Origin: Halicephalobus mephisto
Lineage: Eukaryota > Nematoda > Chromadorea > Rhabditida > Panagrolaimidae
DNA length: 64,000 nt
Direction of reading: 5' to 3'
NCBI GenBank assembly: GCA_009193035.1
Contig: SWDT01000151.1
Location: 124,001-188,000, forward strand
Within the stretch, counting starts at the first letter, position 1. Each line of letters opens with the position of its first letter. A model generated the notes under the pieces. It was not told the origin of the DNA, made no database searches, and worked only from the letters and a program-made list of their open reading frames with translations. Made by a program: the position numbers and the translations under genes. Of the stretch, positions 12,457 through 23,321 are shown piece after piece.

Positions 12457-12559
12457 TTACCGGTATATTTTCACTTTGGAAGTTTATTGCAATTGGTTTT
12501 ATGGAATAAAGTGGAATTTTTAAAATTAGGAATAAGAGAAAATCGAAGAACAGTGAGAC

Positions 12560-12660
12560 CGCGTATTCCTGAAAATCGTGTCGAGAGCGGACGAGGGCCG
12601 GGCCAGCGCTGCCGAGAGACGGGCGAGACGCTCGTTCCGTCTTTGTTCTTTTTGAGTCTT
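12560..12660 (+). ncRNA. GC-rich intercistronic hairpin
   Basis: Between the BRWD stop (12456) and the UEV start (12873) lies an isolated GC-rich patch, unlike anything around it. Bases 12618-12641 (GACGGGCGAGACGCTCGTTCCGTC) can fold into a stem of about ten pairs with a three-base loop and one bulge, followed by a T-rich run. Just upstream, GGGCCGGGCCAGCGCTGCC may form further pairing. It could be a structured 3'UTR or intercistronic element, or a small non-coding RNA; no known RNA family was recognised. Confidence 0.35.
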
Positions 12661-12872
12661 ATCGTTTTGTTTTGTAAATTATTTTATTTTAAATTATATT
12701 TGATAGTTTTTATAGTAAATATATTGTTAACGAGATTGTTAATGAATTAATATTATATAAACGTGATTTTAAAGAAAAATTTATATATGAATTTTATGAT
12801 TGAATATATACTAGAAGGTTTCAGGTAAATAGATACTTGGGATTTTTGATTGTCGATTGTTGTTTAATTATA

Positions 12873-13783
12873 ATGGGCGGAGGTTTGTTATGATTTTTAG
12901 GATTTGTTCAATGTGTAATTGGTGGTTTTTAGTTGAAGTACCCCGCAACTTTCGACTTTTGGAGGAATTGGAAGATGGACAGAAAGGCAAGGGTGATGGG
13001 AATATTTCCTGGGGTTTGGAAGACGACGATGACATGACATTGACTCGCTGGACTGGTATGGTTATTGGACCGAGCAGGGTAAGATTTGCATAAAGTTGTA
13101 ACATTGAAAAAACAAAAATACGCGTTATTGTTTCGTCATTGATTTCTGAAATCCTGCAGAATCTCCGATATCAGATTAGTTTAAACTTTCAATGAGATTC
13201 TGGAAGGTTTGAGAAACTTCCGTGAGGCTCTAGAATTCTGTGGAGTTTTAGAATTTTAAAGGATCCTGGTTTGCTTTGCATCGTTATGAAAACTAACTAA
13301 AAACATGCATTATTCAATTTTCTCACAATGAATTTCTAGGATATTCCGAAATTTATAATTTTAAATTTTTTTTAAAAGTTTCATTGAGATTTGGAAAACT
13401 TCCATGAAATCCCCAAAAGTCCCCACGAGATTCTGGAACCCTAATAATTGAAGTTTAACATTTCAGACTCCATTTGAAGCTCGCATTTATAATTTACGGA
13501 TAGAATGTGGCCCAAATTACCCACGTGAACCACCTACAGTCAAGTTTACGACGAAAATCAATATGAATGGTGTCAATTCTCAAACAGGAGTTGTAAGTTA
13601 ACTATGAGACAGCTTTTTGTTTAGAAACACGTTTTGCAGGTCCAAAACCGCTATGTTCCGTCTCTTCGCGCTTGGAATTCGAGCTACAGCATCAAGACTG
13701 TTCTAGAGGACATCCGCAAGCACATGATGACAGCCAAGGAAAATCTCAGACTACCTCAGCCTCCTGAGGGTAGTACCTTCTAG
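12873..13783 (+). CDS. uev-1: Ubiquitin-conjugating enzyme variant (UEV/Mms2 type)
   Basis: Exons 12873-12882, 12933-13078, 13467-13592 and 13640-13783; about 141 aa, the normal UEV length. The start ATGGGCGGAG|gtttgt joined to TTGAAGTA gives [20 protein letters not shown], matching the family's N-terminus. The UBC fold is clear: [20 protein letters not shown], then [18 protein letters not shown]. In place of the catalytic cysteine loop the protein reads [20 protein letters not shown], so it has no active-site Cys. UEVs pair with Ubc13 to build K63-linked ubiquitin chains in DNA-damage tolerance and signalling. It lies 417 bp after the BRWD stop and 267 bp before the next gene on the same strand, compatible with an operon. 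Confidence 0.95.
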
Positions 13784-14049
13784 AACCCGTTCTTCTCAGT
13801 TTGTCTTTGAAGGTCTATACACTTTGTCGATTCGGATCCCCAATCCTTTTTCTACTGACGTGACTCCCGTGAATGAATTTTCTGTTTCAAGGTTTATTTG
13901 AATCCCGATCTATGTGATAATTTCTGATTAGTAACTTATTAAAATTAATTCTGGAATTTTAGATTGGTTAAAAGCCAATTTTTATTTTTCTGTTTTCATG
14001 TGATTATTTTTCCTTTGATCTTTTAGGTTTACTCAATTACGATTCAAGA

Positions 14050-14460
14050 ATGGGAAATGTAAGTTATTTTTCAAGTATGATTAGGTGTTTGTGTATTTTT
14101 CAGCTGTATTTTGAAGTGCAACGCCGGAAAATTCACTTTTTTTGTGATTACCCAGAAGATGCTACACCAAAGAATATCAAAGAAGATCTGTTCAAATATC
14201 TTGGAGTTCCTGTAGATCTTCAAACGTTGAAAGTTCAAATAGCATCGGAAGGTGAACCTCCTATTTGGATACTTTTGGATGATTCGAAAACACTTGTGGA
14301 TCAAGGATGTACACTGCGAATTGCTAAACCAGATTCTCCGGCACCGATTGCGTTAATCGTTAACAATGAAGATGATGATGTAGTCATTGAAAGAATGTCA
14401 AGTCCACCACCAATGCCGGAAGCGATGAGAGCACGTGAAAATCCAGACAATGATATGTGA
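14050..14460 (+). CDS. Elongin B (copy A)
   Basis: Exons 14050-14058 (MGN only) and 14104-14460; about 121 aa after removing a 45-bp intron. The ubiquitin-like fold begins LYFEVQRRKIHFFCDYPEDA. The C-terminal tail SSPPPMPEAMR matches the elongin B signature that contacts VHL/SOCS-box partners. Elongin B with elongin C forms the adaptor of CUL2 and CUL5 ubiquitin ligases. A second elongin-B-like gene starts 197 bp downstream on the same strand. The two are recognisably related, so they are probably a tandem duplication transcribed together. Identification rests on the start motif (VQRRKxHFF) and the tail. Confidence 0.85.
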   Translation: MGNVSYFSSMIRCLCIFQLYFEVQRRKIHFFCDYPEDATPKNIKEDLFKYLGVPVDLQTLKVQIASEGEPPIWILLDDSKTLVDQGCTLRIAKPDSPAPIALIVNNEDDDVVIERMSSPPPMPEAMRARENPDNDM

Positions 14461-14657
14461 TTTGAAGTTTTTTTAATATTTTTTATTTGTTCATAGTAGT
14501 CTATTATCGTTGAAGGGGAAGTTCGGAAATAATTGTATTATTTTTGAAGAGAATTTTGAATATTTTAACAGTTTTTTAACTGATTTTATTATTTTTGAAT
14601 GTTTTTCTTGAAATTTTTGTATTTTTTTAGATTGATGTCATAGGGAATAGTCGGAAT

Positions 14658-15144
14658 ATGTCGTCTTTAGGCCGAGGCGGCAGTTTTCCGCATGCTGCAA
14701 TCGGTCGTGAAGCTGCAGATCTTGTGTTTTTTGAAGTTCAACGACATAAAGATCACTTTTTTGTATCTATTCCGAAGGATTCAACAGTAGCAGATATTAA
14801 AAGAATGTTGAAACAAGTTGTAGATCCAAGAGGTGCAACAATGGATTTATATCGACCATTTGTTACATGTGACAAGTATACTAAATTAAGTGATAAGACT
14901 GTATTAAGTTCTGCTGGATACTTGCCGGATAATTCTACACCAGATCGTCCTGCTGTTTTGGTATTGACAATAGGAGATGGTATGGTTTTGAGTGAATGGG
15001 AATAATAATGGTTTTTGGAAATTTTTAGAAGAACCGCAACGAGCAACATTGTCGAAACAACAAGGGTCTGATCTTACGGAATTTGGTTATCCACGCGGAG
15101 GGAAGCGGATTCCGACACCGAATCAAAGAAGCGAACCTATTTAA
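14658..15144 (+). CDS. Elongin-B-like protein (copy B)
   Basis: Exons 14658-14979 and 15029-15144, joined across a 49-bp intron; about 145 aa. A ~22-residue N-terminal extension (MSSLGRGGSFPHAAIG...) precedes the ubiquitin-like core, which opens FFEVQRHKDHFFVSIPKDST and continues VADIKRMLKQVV, parallel to copy A and elongin B. The C-terminus is different: a polar tail ending PTPNQRSEPI replaces the SSPPxxPxxM signature. It may have lost or altered its substrate-receptor contacts. It is the last gene of the plus-strand cluster BRWD-UEV-elongin A-elongin B. Confidence 0.7.
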
Positions 15145-15431
15145 TGAGGCTGATGCTTTGGATAGACTTGTATCGTAGGATGCTTCTCTCCGTCATTAAT
15201 CCCCCTTTTGTTATATTTGGCATTCTTTTTGAGCTTTTTTTACTTTTTTGCATATGAATGTTTTTCAGGTTGAATACAGAAGCTTCCACCGGTTCCGTTT
15301 AACGCTTGATTCGCTTTATGTATTGTGAATGCTTATCTTATTCATTATGTACAATATGAATTTGATCATTTGTCAATGATAATCAGTGGAACTGATTGGT
15401 TTTGTTTTTATTTATAAAGTAAGTTTTAAAG

Positions 15432-16992
15432 TTAGAGACGATCAACACGTTTAGCGATTTCATCAACAACATCTCTGGTTAATTTACAAGCAGCTTTGAG
15501 TGCTGCCATACTTTCTGCTCCGTCTTTGGAAGTGGGGTTTTTACCCTCGAAAGTGGCAATAATGTCATCAGAAAGAAGATTTTTCCATCTGTTTTCTATT
15601 TCGTTAATTTTTAGGTTTTTAGTAGATTCGTTTATATGGAGATTTCTAATTGACATGGACCTGGATCTTTGGAGACGATTTCTGGCTTGTTCTAAGTCGG
15701 GCGGAAGTAGGAATCCTTTTTTGTAAAAAGGTTTTTTTGATGGAGTTTTTTGGAAAATTACAGTAGGAGCCATTGGAACAGGGAATTTTCTGGAATTTTG
15801 AAGACCTTGGATAGAAGAAAGATTTGACATTGAATGATAGGATGTGCCAATTCCACTTGTTGTTGTGCCAGTTGTTGGACGACGTTGGAGAAGTATGGTG
15901 TTTAGTCTTTTTACAATATCGTAATGGAAATCGTCGATAGATTTTCGGAGTTTTGTAGAAGATATGGAAGGAACAAGAGTGTCGTTAATTGAACAAAGTT
16001 CTTCGAATCGATATAATAAATCGCATAAACTGGAAGCAAGAAATGAACATGATGGTACTGGAAATGGCCTGAAAATTTTGATTTTTAAAGATTTGGATAA
16101 AATAATTACGATGAAATGCAGATTATGAAATCTTTGAGTAAATGTCCGACTCGTCTGGAAGCTAGTCGAAGTTGAGGTAGTTCGACATTTGGGTTGCAAG
16201 TTAATCGATCTAGTTGGACTCGTACTGAATACAATGAAGCTGTTTCTCGGCTCAATTTGGCATCCGAACATGGCAGGGCTAGAGGAACTAAAAAAATTCA
16301 TATATGAGTTTTTAAAAATAATGAAGTTTATATATGAATTTTTAAAAATTACGAAATTCATATATAGATTTTTAAAACTAAAAAATTACGAAATTCATGT
16401 ATAGATTTTTAAAACTAAGAAAATTGATATATGGATTTGTTAAAAAATAAAGAAATTCATATATGAATTTTGGAAAATAAGAAAATTGATATATTAATTT
16501 CTAAAAATAATGAAGTTTATATCTGAATTTGTCCAGAAATAAAGAAATTCATATACGAATCTTTAAAAAATTAAGAATTATGAAGTTCATATATAAATTT
16601 CGGAAAATAAGAAAATTGATATATGGATTTCGAAAAATAATGAAATTTATGTATGGATTTGTTCAAAAATAAGTTTATATATGAATTTTCTAAAAAGTAC
16701 GAAATTTATGAATTTTTAAAAACTTACGACTTCTGAGAAAAGTTTCAACTGCAAGATGGATTTGATTTGAAAGTTCATCCAGAATCAGAGAAGCGGAAGC
16801 TGAATCTGATGTCACCAAAGTAAGTTCTGGTTTTATTCTTTCGGATTTTTGAGAATTCAAGAATCCTAAAGTTTCGTCTTGCCAGATTTTTTGGAAACTT
16901 CGATTGACAATCAAGGCCGACATTAGGTCTTCTGCAACGGTCCTGGTTTGTCTGGATTTCGATCGAGATTTCTTTTTTGATCTAGTAGTCAT
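15432..16992 (-). CDS. Unrecognised basic protein
   Basis: Exons 16728-16992, 16110-16287 and 15432-16068; phases agree (1, 2) and give about 359 aa. The N-terminus is a Lys/Arg/Ser run (TTRSKKKSRSKSRQTRT) suggestive of nuclear localisation. The middle is mostly helical with many Leu/Arg, e.g. LYSVRVQLDRL and LASRRVGHLLKDF, then LCDLLYRFEELCSIND. A polar stretch and an RSRSMSIRNL segment follow. The end, ALKAACKLTRDVVDEIAKRV, looks like a last helix. No enzyme motif was found and I do not recognise the family. The second exon must be read in the frame giving ALPCSDAKLSRETASLYSV. Neighbouring genes on both sides are on other strands or far away. Confidence 0.65.
16288..16727. repeat. Intron repeat of CATATATG-type units
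   Basis: The first intron of the basic-protein gene is a run of ~30-40-bp units of the form TTCATATATGAATTTTTAAAAATAA, with drifting copies. It has no coding content. Confidence 0.75.
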
Positions 16993-16999
16993 TTTAGAA

Positions 17000-19900
17000 A
17001 TATAAAAAATACGTAATTTAAATAGTTAAAATAATTTTAAAAATTCAAAAAGAACAACGACATCGGCAGTGACAGATAAAGGAAAAAGGGGCAAGTGGAC
17101 CAGAAATGGAGAAAGCCCGCCAAATGGACTGGCATTTCACCGGCAGGTGCGACTTTACTGGCCGCGAGTAATCCTTGCATTTTTGAGTAAAATGTTATTT
17201 TTCAATTTTTTTCAATTTTTTCAATTTTTTCAATTTTTCAAAACTAAAGTTACATCAAAACGTCTAGAATTTCCCCAATTTAATGGAATTTTTGAAAACA
17301 AAGTGATTTTGAAGCTTTTTAGAATTATGTGGAAACCTTCTGGAATCTGATGTCGACTTCTGAAATTTTTCGAATTTATGGAAAACTTTTGAAAACATTA
17401 TGGTGGTTTTTGCAGCCTTCTAGAATTAAGTGAAAATTGTTTGAGAACTTCCAGAATCAAGTGGAAGTCTCCTGGAATCTGATGACGACTTCTGAAGTCT
17501 TCTAAAATTTGATAATAATGTCCAAATTATTCTAAAATCAAGTGGAAGTCTTCTGGAATCTGATTTCAATTTCTGACGTCTTTCGAAAATCAAGTGGAAG
17601 TCTTCTAAAATTTGATAACAACTTTCGAAGTCTTCTAAAATTTGATAATAATGTCCAAATTATTCTAAAATCAAGTGGAAGTCTTCTGGAATTTGATTTC
17701 AATTTCTGAAGTCTTCCAAAAATCAAGCAAAAATCTTTTAGAATTTGGCGACAACTCCTGAAGTTTTCTAAAATTTTTCTAATTTAATTAAAATTTATGG
17801 AAAATTTTTAAAAAATTACTTGAAATTTCCAAAATTTCGAGAATTCAACAAAAAATTAAAATTAAAATTTTGAAACCTCAAATTTCCGGAAGTTTCTAAA
17901 AATTCTAAAAATTCTAAAAATTTTAATAATTTCAAAAATTTTAAAAATTTCAAAAATTCTAAAAATTCTTTTCAGGACCATTTTGCAAGAAATTTTTACT
18001 TTTTATTATTTTTAGAATAATATTAAAATGTTTTTAAAGTTATTATTTTTAAAAATAAAAAAATAGAATTCAATCAGGTCATTGAACGAATGATTTCAGA
18101 AAAAAAAAGAAATCTGGATTTAGTCCGATTCAGTGAATTTTTTCTGATTTTTTTATTCTCGCCGATGATATCATTTCGAAATAAAATCAGTAATCCGGTT
18201 TTCTGATTTTTTTTATTTGTGAAATTGAGAGAAATCGAAATTACTGTCGTCATTTTTAGGGCGATGTAGATCTCGAGATTCTCGTGAACTTGGATTTTTA
18301 TTATCCGCTTTAGAAAATCCAAAATTTGGAAAAATTTTAAAATTAAAAAAAATAATTTCTTTTATTTTAAACTTTTTATATTACTGTAATTTAAAAAGTA
18401 AAAAATAAAATAAATTGAGGGATTCTCGTGAACTTGGATTTTTATTTTTTTTAAAAATCCAAAATTTGAAAAAATTTAAAAAATTAAAAAAATAATTTCT
18501 TTTATTTTAAACTTTTTATATTATTGTAATTTAAAAAGTAGAAAATAAAATAAATTAAGAAATTTTTGTAAACTTGGATTTTTATTATCTTTTTTAAAAA
18601 AATCCAAAATTTGAAAAAACTAAAAAATTAAAAAAATAATTTTATTTAAAATCTTTTATATTACTGTAATTTAGAAATTATAAAATAGTATGAATTAAGT
18701 GATTTTTATTATTTATTTTAAAAATCGAAAAAATTTTCAAAATTATAAAATCTTCATTATTGTAACTTTCCGAAAAAATTGAAAAATATTGATTTTCTAA
18801 TTTTTGTGGTTTTTGATTTATGTGATTTGCTCCAGAAAATTCAACGAAGGACTTTTAAGAAAACGAAAAACGTTCATTAACACATCTGACTCAGATGTCG
18901 CCATATGATGATGACTTTTTCAAAAAATTTATTTTATATTTTTTTTATTTTTACAGTATACTTCGAAAAAACCAAGTTTATTTTAAAAAGTAGTAAGATA
19001 TTTATTAATATTTTTAAGATTTCCTTACGTTCTGTAATTTTCAAAGAATATTGAAAAATAAAAATTTTATTACTTTAATTATTTTTAAAAATTGAGAAAT
19101 TTCTTTTTAAAAAAATCCAAAAATCTCCATTACCGTATCTAGCACAGATCTTTTTAAATTACGGTAAATTTTTAAAGAATATTGAAAATTAAAAATTTTA
19201 TTATTTTTAAATTTTTATTATTTCTGAAAATCCAAAAATCTCCGTTACCGTATCTAGCACATATTTTTTTTAATTATTGTAATTTTTAAAGAATATTGAA
19301 AATTAAGCATTTTATTGTTTTTATAATTTCCAAAAATTTCTTTTTAAAAAAATCCAAAAATCTCCGTTACCGTATCTAGCACAGATCTTTTTTAATTACT
19401 GTAATTTTTCAAAGAATATTGAAAATTAAGAATTTTATTGTTTTTTATTATTTTCGATTTTAATCGTATTTTTCAAAAAAATTTTTAAATTTTTAAATAT
19501 TGACTGACATTTCAGATTTAAATGTCCCTATGTTACGGTAACTTTCTGAAGAATTTTGAAAAATATGGAACTCGTGATGTTTATGAACATGAAAATTTTT
19601 TGAATTTTCTAGAGTACAAGATAAAAATCTAAAAATTAAGAGAACATTGATTAACATCCTTGATTCAGATGTTTTGATATTACTGTAGCTTTCTAAAAAT
19701 ATTTTTAAAAATTTTAATTTTATTATTTTTGTGATTTTTTAGTTTAATTATTTATTTCAAAAAAATTGAAAAATTTTTTCCTAAAAAACCAAAAAATTTC
19801 CATTATCGTATTCAGTTAAGATTTTTTCTCATTACGGTAATTTTCTGAAGAAAATTGAAAAATAAAAACTTAATTATTTTTGATTTTTATTATTTTAAAA

Positions 19901-22208
19901 AATTCAAAAATCTCCATTACCGTATTCAGTTAAGACTTTTTTTCATTACAGTAACTTTCTGAAGAAATTTAAAAAGTAAAAATTTAATTATTTTTGATTT
20001 TTATTATTTAAAAAAAAATCAAAAATCCTCATTACCGTATTCAGTTAAGTTTTTTTCTCATTACAGTAACTTTCTGAAGAAATTTAAAAAGTAAAAATTT
20101 AATTATTTTTGATTTTTTATTCTTATCGTGTTCCCTGAGAAGATTCGTTTTTTTGAAGACGATGTTTACTGTCGTTTTCCGAATCAGTTCCCTTGTGTCA
20201 CGGTATCTTTTTGAACGAAATTCAGTGACGTTGACCTCGTGATTTCCGTCACCTTCGATTTCTGTTACGTCCTTCAAAAAAGACAGAATCACTTCCACAA
20301 AGTAATAAAAAGTTACAAATTTTCTCGGTCGGAATTTTCTACAGTAACTTTTCAAATATTGAACAATATTATTTTTTGATTGATTGTAATTTTCCATTTT
20401 TATTATTTTTACAGAAATTTAAAAAGATTTTCGAAAATTTTTAATCCAATCCTTCATTTTATGAAATTTGAAAATTGAACTCTGAGGTCAAAATTTGGAC
20501 TTTTCGCACTAGAACAGACTCGAAAATCATATTTGGGTTTAAAAACTCAGATTTTAAATTCTATCGATTTAGATAAAATAAATTTTTGAAGTAGAAAAAC
20601 TTTGAAGTTTGAATAAAATTTTTGATGGTACTGTATTTTTTTTTATAAAAGTTGACAATTAAACTCTGAGGTCAAAATTTGGACTTTTCGCACTAGAACA
20701 GACTCGAAAATCATATTTGGATTTAAAAACTCAGATTTTAAGTTCTATCGATTTAGATAAAGTAAATTTTTGAAGTAGGAAAATTTACAAAAAATTCAAA
20801 TTTTGACTTTGAAGTTTGAACACAATCTTTGATAGTACTGTATTTTGTTTTCATAAAAGTTGACAATTAAACCCTGAGGTCAAAATTTGGACTTTTCGCA
20901 CTAGAACAAACTCGAAAATCATATTTGGATTTAAAGACTCGGATTTTAAATTCTATCGATTTAGATAAAGTAAATTTTTGAAGTAGGAAAATTTACAAAA
21001 AATTCAAATTTTGACTTTGAAGTTTGAACACAATCTTTGATAGTACTGTATTTTGTTTTTATGAAAGTTGACAATTAAACTCTGAGGTCAAAATTTGGAC
21101 TTTTCGCACTAGAACAAACTCGAAAATCATATTTGGGTTTAAAAACTCGGATTTTAAGTTTTATCGATTTAAATAAAATAAATTTTTTGAAATAAAAAAG
21201 TCCGCGAATATTGTCTCACTACGAAAAGTCCAAATTTCGACTTTGAACTCCGAGTTTTAATTTTGATAAAACGGAACACAAATTTCCCCCCATTACGGTA
21301 GTTTTTTGAAGAACCTTGAACGAATTAAATTAGGTGATTTCTGTGTATTTTGATTTCCATTGTTCTCCGAAGAATACAGATGCGGATCTTCGGAGGAGTG
21401 TTTACTGTTGTTTTTAGTTAAATTATTTTTTATCGATACTTTTTTGAAAACATGTAGTGACGTCATTTTGTTTTTTTTTTCAATTTTGATTTTTATCTAT
21501 ATTCTGGGGTATACTGTAGCATTTCTAAGAAGTAATAAAACAGTCATTAACGGCTTTAAAAAAGTGTTTTTTATTACGGTAACTTTGAAAAATTTATTTT
21601 ATATTTTTTTTTATTTTTACAGTATACTTCGAAAAAACCAAGTTTATTTTAAAAAGTAGTAAGATATTTATTAACATTTTTAAGATTTCCTTACATTACG
21701 GTAAATTTTTAAAGAATATTGAAAATTAAAAATTTTATTACTTTAATTATTTTTAAAAATTGAGAAATTTCTTTTTAAAAAAATCTAAAAATCTCTGTTA
21801 CCATATCTAGCACAGATCTTTTTAAATTACTGTAAATTTTAAAGAATATTGAAAATTAAAAATTTTATTATTTTTATAATTTTAAAAAAATTAAAAATTA
21901 TTAATTTCAAAGTTTTTTATTTTTTATTTAGGGAAATTAAAAATTATCAACTTCAAAGTTGTTTTTGATTTAAAAAATCTGAAAAATAACGAAAATTAAC
22001 CTCTAATTCATGTTCTTTATTCCATGGTTCTGTCTTTTTTTCAGGTAACATCGTGGGTTCTTTCTTGGCCAAACTTGTTTTTTACAAAAATGTACAAACC
22101 GAATTTGATCTGTGTTCAGCGAACGGGGCTGGGTTAGTCTACGATTTTCCATTGACCCTTACGTCACGTTCATTTCGTTAAAAATTTTATTCGATAATTT
22201 CCTCTAAA
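17000..22208. repeat. Gene-free 5.2-kb repeat block
   Basis: No convincing gene. In order: ~17330-17760, copies of TCAAGTGGAAGTCTTCTGGAATCTGA-type units; ~18090-18720, three copies of a unit with CTTGGATTTTTATT and TTTATATTACTGTAATTTAA; ~18900-20110, many copies of a ~100-bp unit with CCAAAAATCTCCGTTACCGT, ATCTAGCACAGATCTTT and a GAAAATTAAAAATTTTATT tail; ~20440-21220, a ~208-bp tandem repeat; ~21300-21990, further copies of the earlier units. A minus-strand open frame at 20041-20397 overlaps these repeats and is not supported as a gene. Confidence 0.7.
20440..21220. repeat. 208-bp tandem repeat, four copies
   Basis: The landmark CTGAGGTCAAAATTTGGACT occurs at about 20482, 20666, 20874 and 21082, so the spacing is about 184, 208 and 208 bp. 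Copies share TTTTCGCACTAGAACA, ACTCGAAAATCATATTTGG and TTCTATCGATTTAGATAAA and differ at scattered bases. A ~24-bp insertion distinguishes the later copies from the first. Confidence 0.85.
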
Positions 22209-23221
22209 ATGCCGAAATCTAGATTGACGTTGTCCAAATGTCGTCGATGTAACGGTCATGGGATTACTGTAGCTGTAAAAGGTCATGCTTCAAGATGTCC
22301 TTACAGACTCTGCGATTGCTACAAGTGCCAGAAGGTCGTTTCCAGAAGAATCAGCAGCACTAAAAACAGATTGAAAGAAAAAAATTCTTTCGTTTTTATA
22401 AAAATGAAATGTTTAACCGGAAACGTCAGAATTCACGCAGTCAGAAAATCGGAAATGGGTAAGTCTAGTTTGGTTCTCGACAATCTGGAAATCCGAGATT
22501 TCTGAAATCTCCTAAAATTGAAGATTCTCGAAAATTGCAAATCCAGGTCAAGACAATTTTGAAAAGTTTTAAAAATTAAATTTTTGAAATTTCCCAAAAT
22601 TTAAAATTTAAAAAAAATTGAAATTTCCCAAAATTTAAAATTTAAAAAAAAATGAAATTTTCCGAAATTTAAAATTAAAAAAAAAATGAAATTTTCCAAA
22701 ATTTTAAATTTTAAAAAAAACTGAAATTTTAAATTTTAAAAAAATTAAAAAATTTTCTAAAAATATTTAATTTTCAATTTTCTTAAAAATGTTTTTATTT
22801 TTTCTAAAAATATTTAATTTTAATTTCGTAGAAATATTAAAAAATAAGCATTTTAGAAAAAATAAAATCCGACAAAATTCTTTCTGTTCTCAACAACCAA
22901 TCTTCAAATCATCCATCTCCAAATCCATCCATTAATCCTCAACCTCCACACCACTACCCCAAAGACACCCTAACCATAAAAACTTCAATCTCATCACCTA
23001 CACCAAAGAATATTTCCATTTTCAATCCTTCAAAGACATCAGCTTTCACTCCAGTAGTATCCCCAACAATGGACATTCCTCAAACATTTTCTGATTTCTT
23101 TTTTTCTCAAATTCCAAAAATTCCTCACATTCCAACCACCTTACATTCACCTACATTACAGTATCCATTCCACTCTCTTGTTCACCTTCTCAGTCCATCC
23201 AGGGCCAGTTTTTCCATTTGA
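22209..23221 (+). CDS. DM-domain (doublesex/MAB-3 family) protein
   Basis: Exons 22209-22458 and 22857-23221; the phase-1 join gives about 204 aa. The N-terminus (residues ~10-45) is a complete DM zinc module: CRRCNGHGITVAVKGH, then ASRCPYRLCDCYKC, with all eight Cys/His ligands in family spacing, followed by QKVVSRR. DM proteins bind the DNA minor groove and control sexual differentiation in animals. A short basic linker follows. The second exon encodes a Pro/Ser/Thr/His-rich tail (PQPPHHYPKD, SPTPKNISIF) without a recognised domain, ending LLSPSRASFSI. This looks like a single-DM gene, unlike MAB-3, which has two. It ends 100 bp from the convergent NDUFS6 gene. Function in sex determination is inference. 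Confidence 0.85.
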
Positions 23222-23321
23222 AACCAAAGTTGACAACATTCCATTTAAAAAATAAACTTCACCAAATCATTTAACTTTCATTTTCCCAAATTTTATACAA
23301 CCTAATGACAAAACCTCCAAT

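Noticed and set aside
20041..20397. Minus-strand open frame of 118 codons
   Set aside because: It overlaps the repeat units of the 18.9-20.1 kb block at its end, has no splice context, and its GC-richer part resembles a degenerate copy near 21360. No family match.
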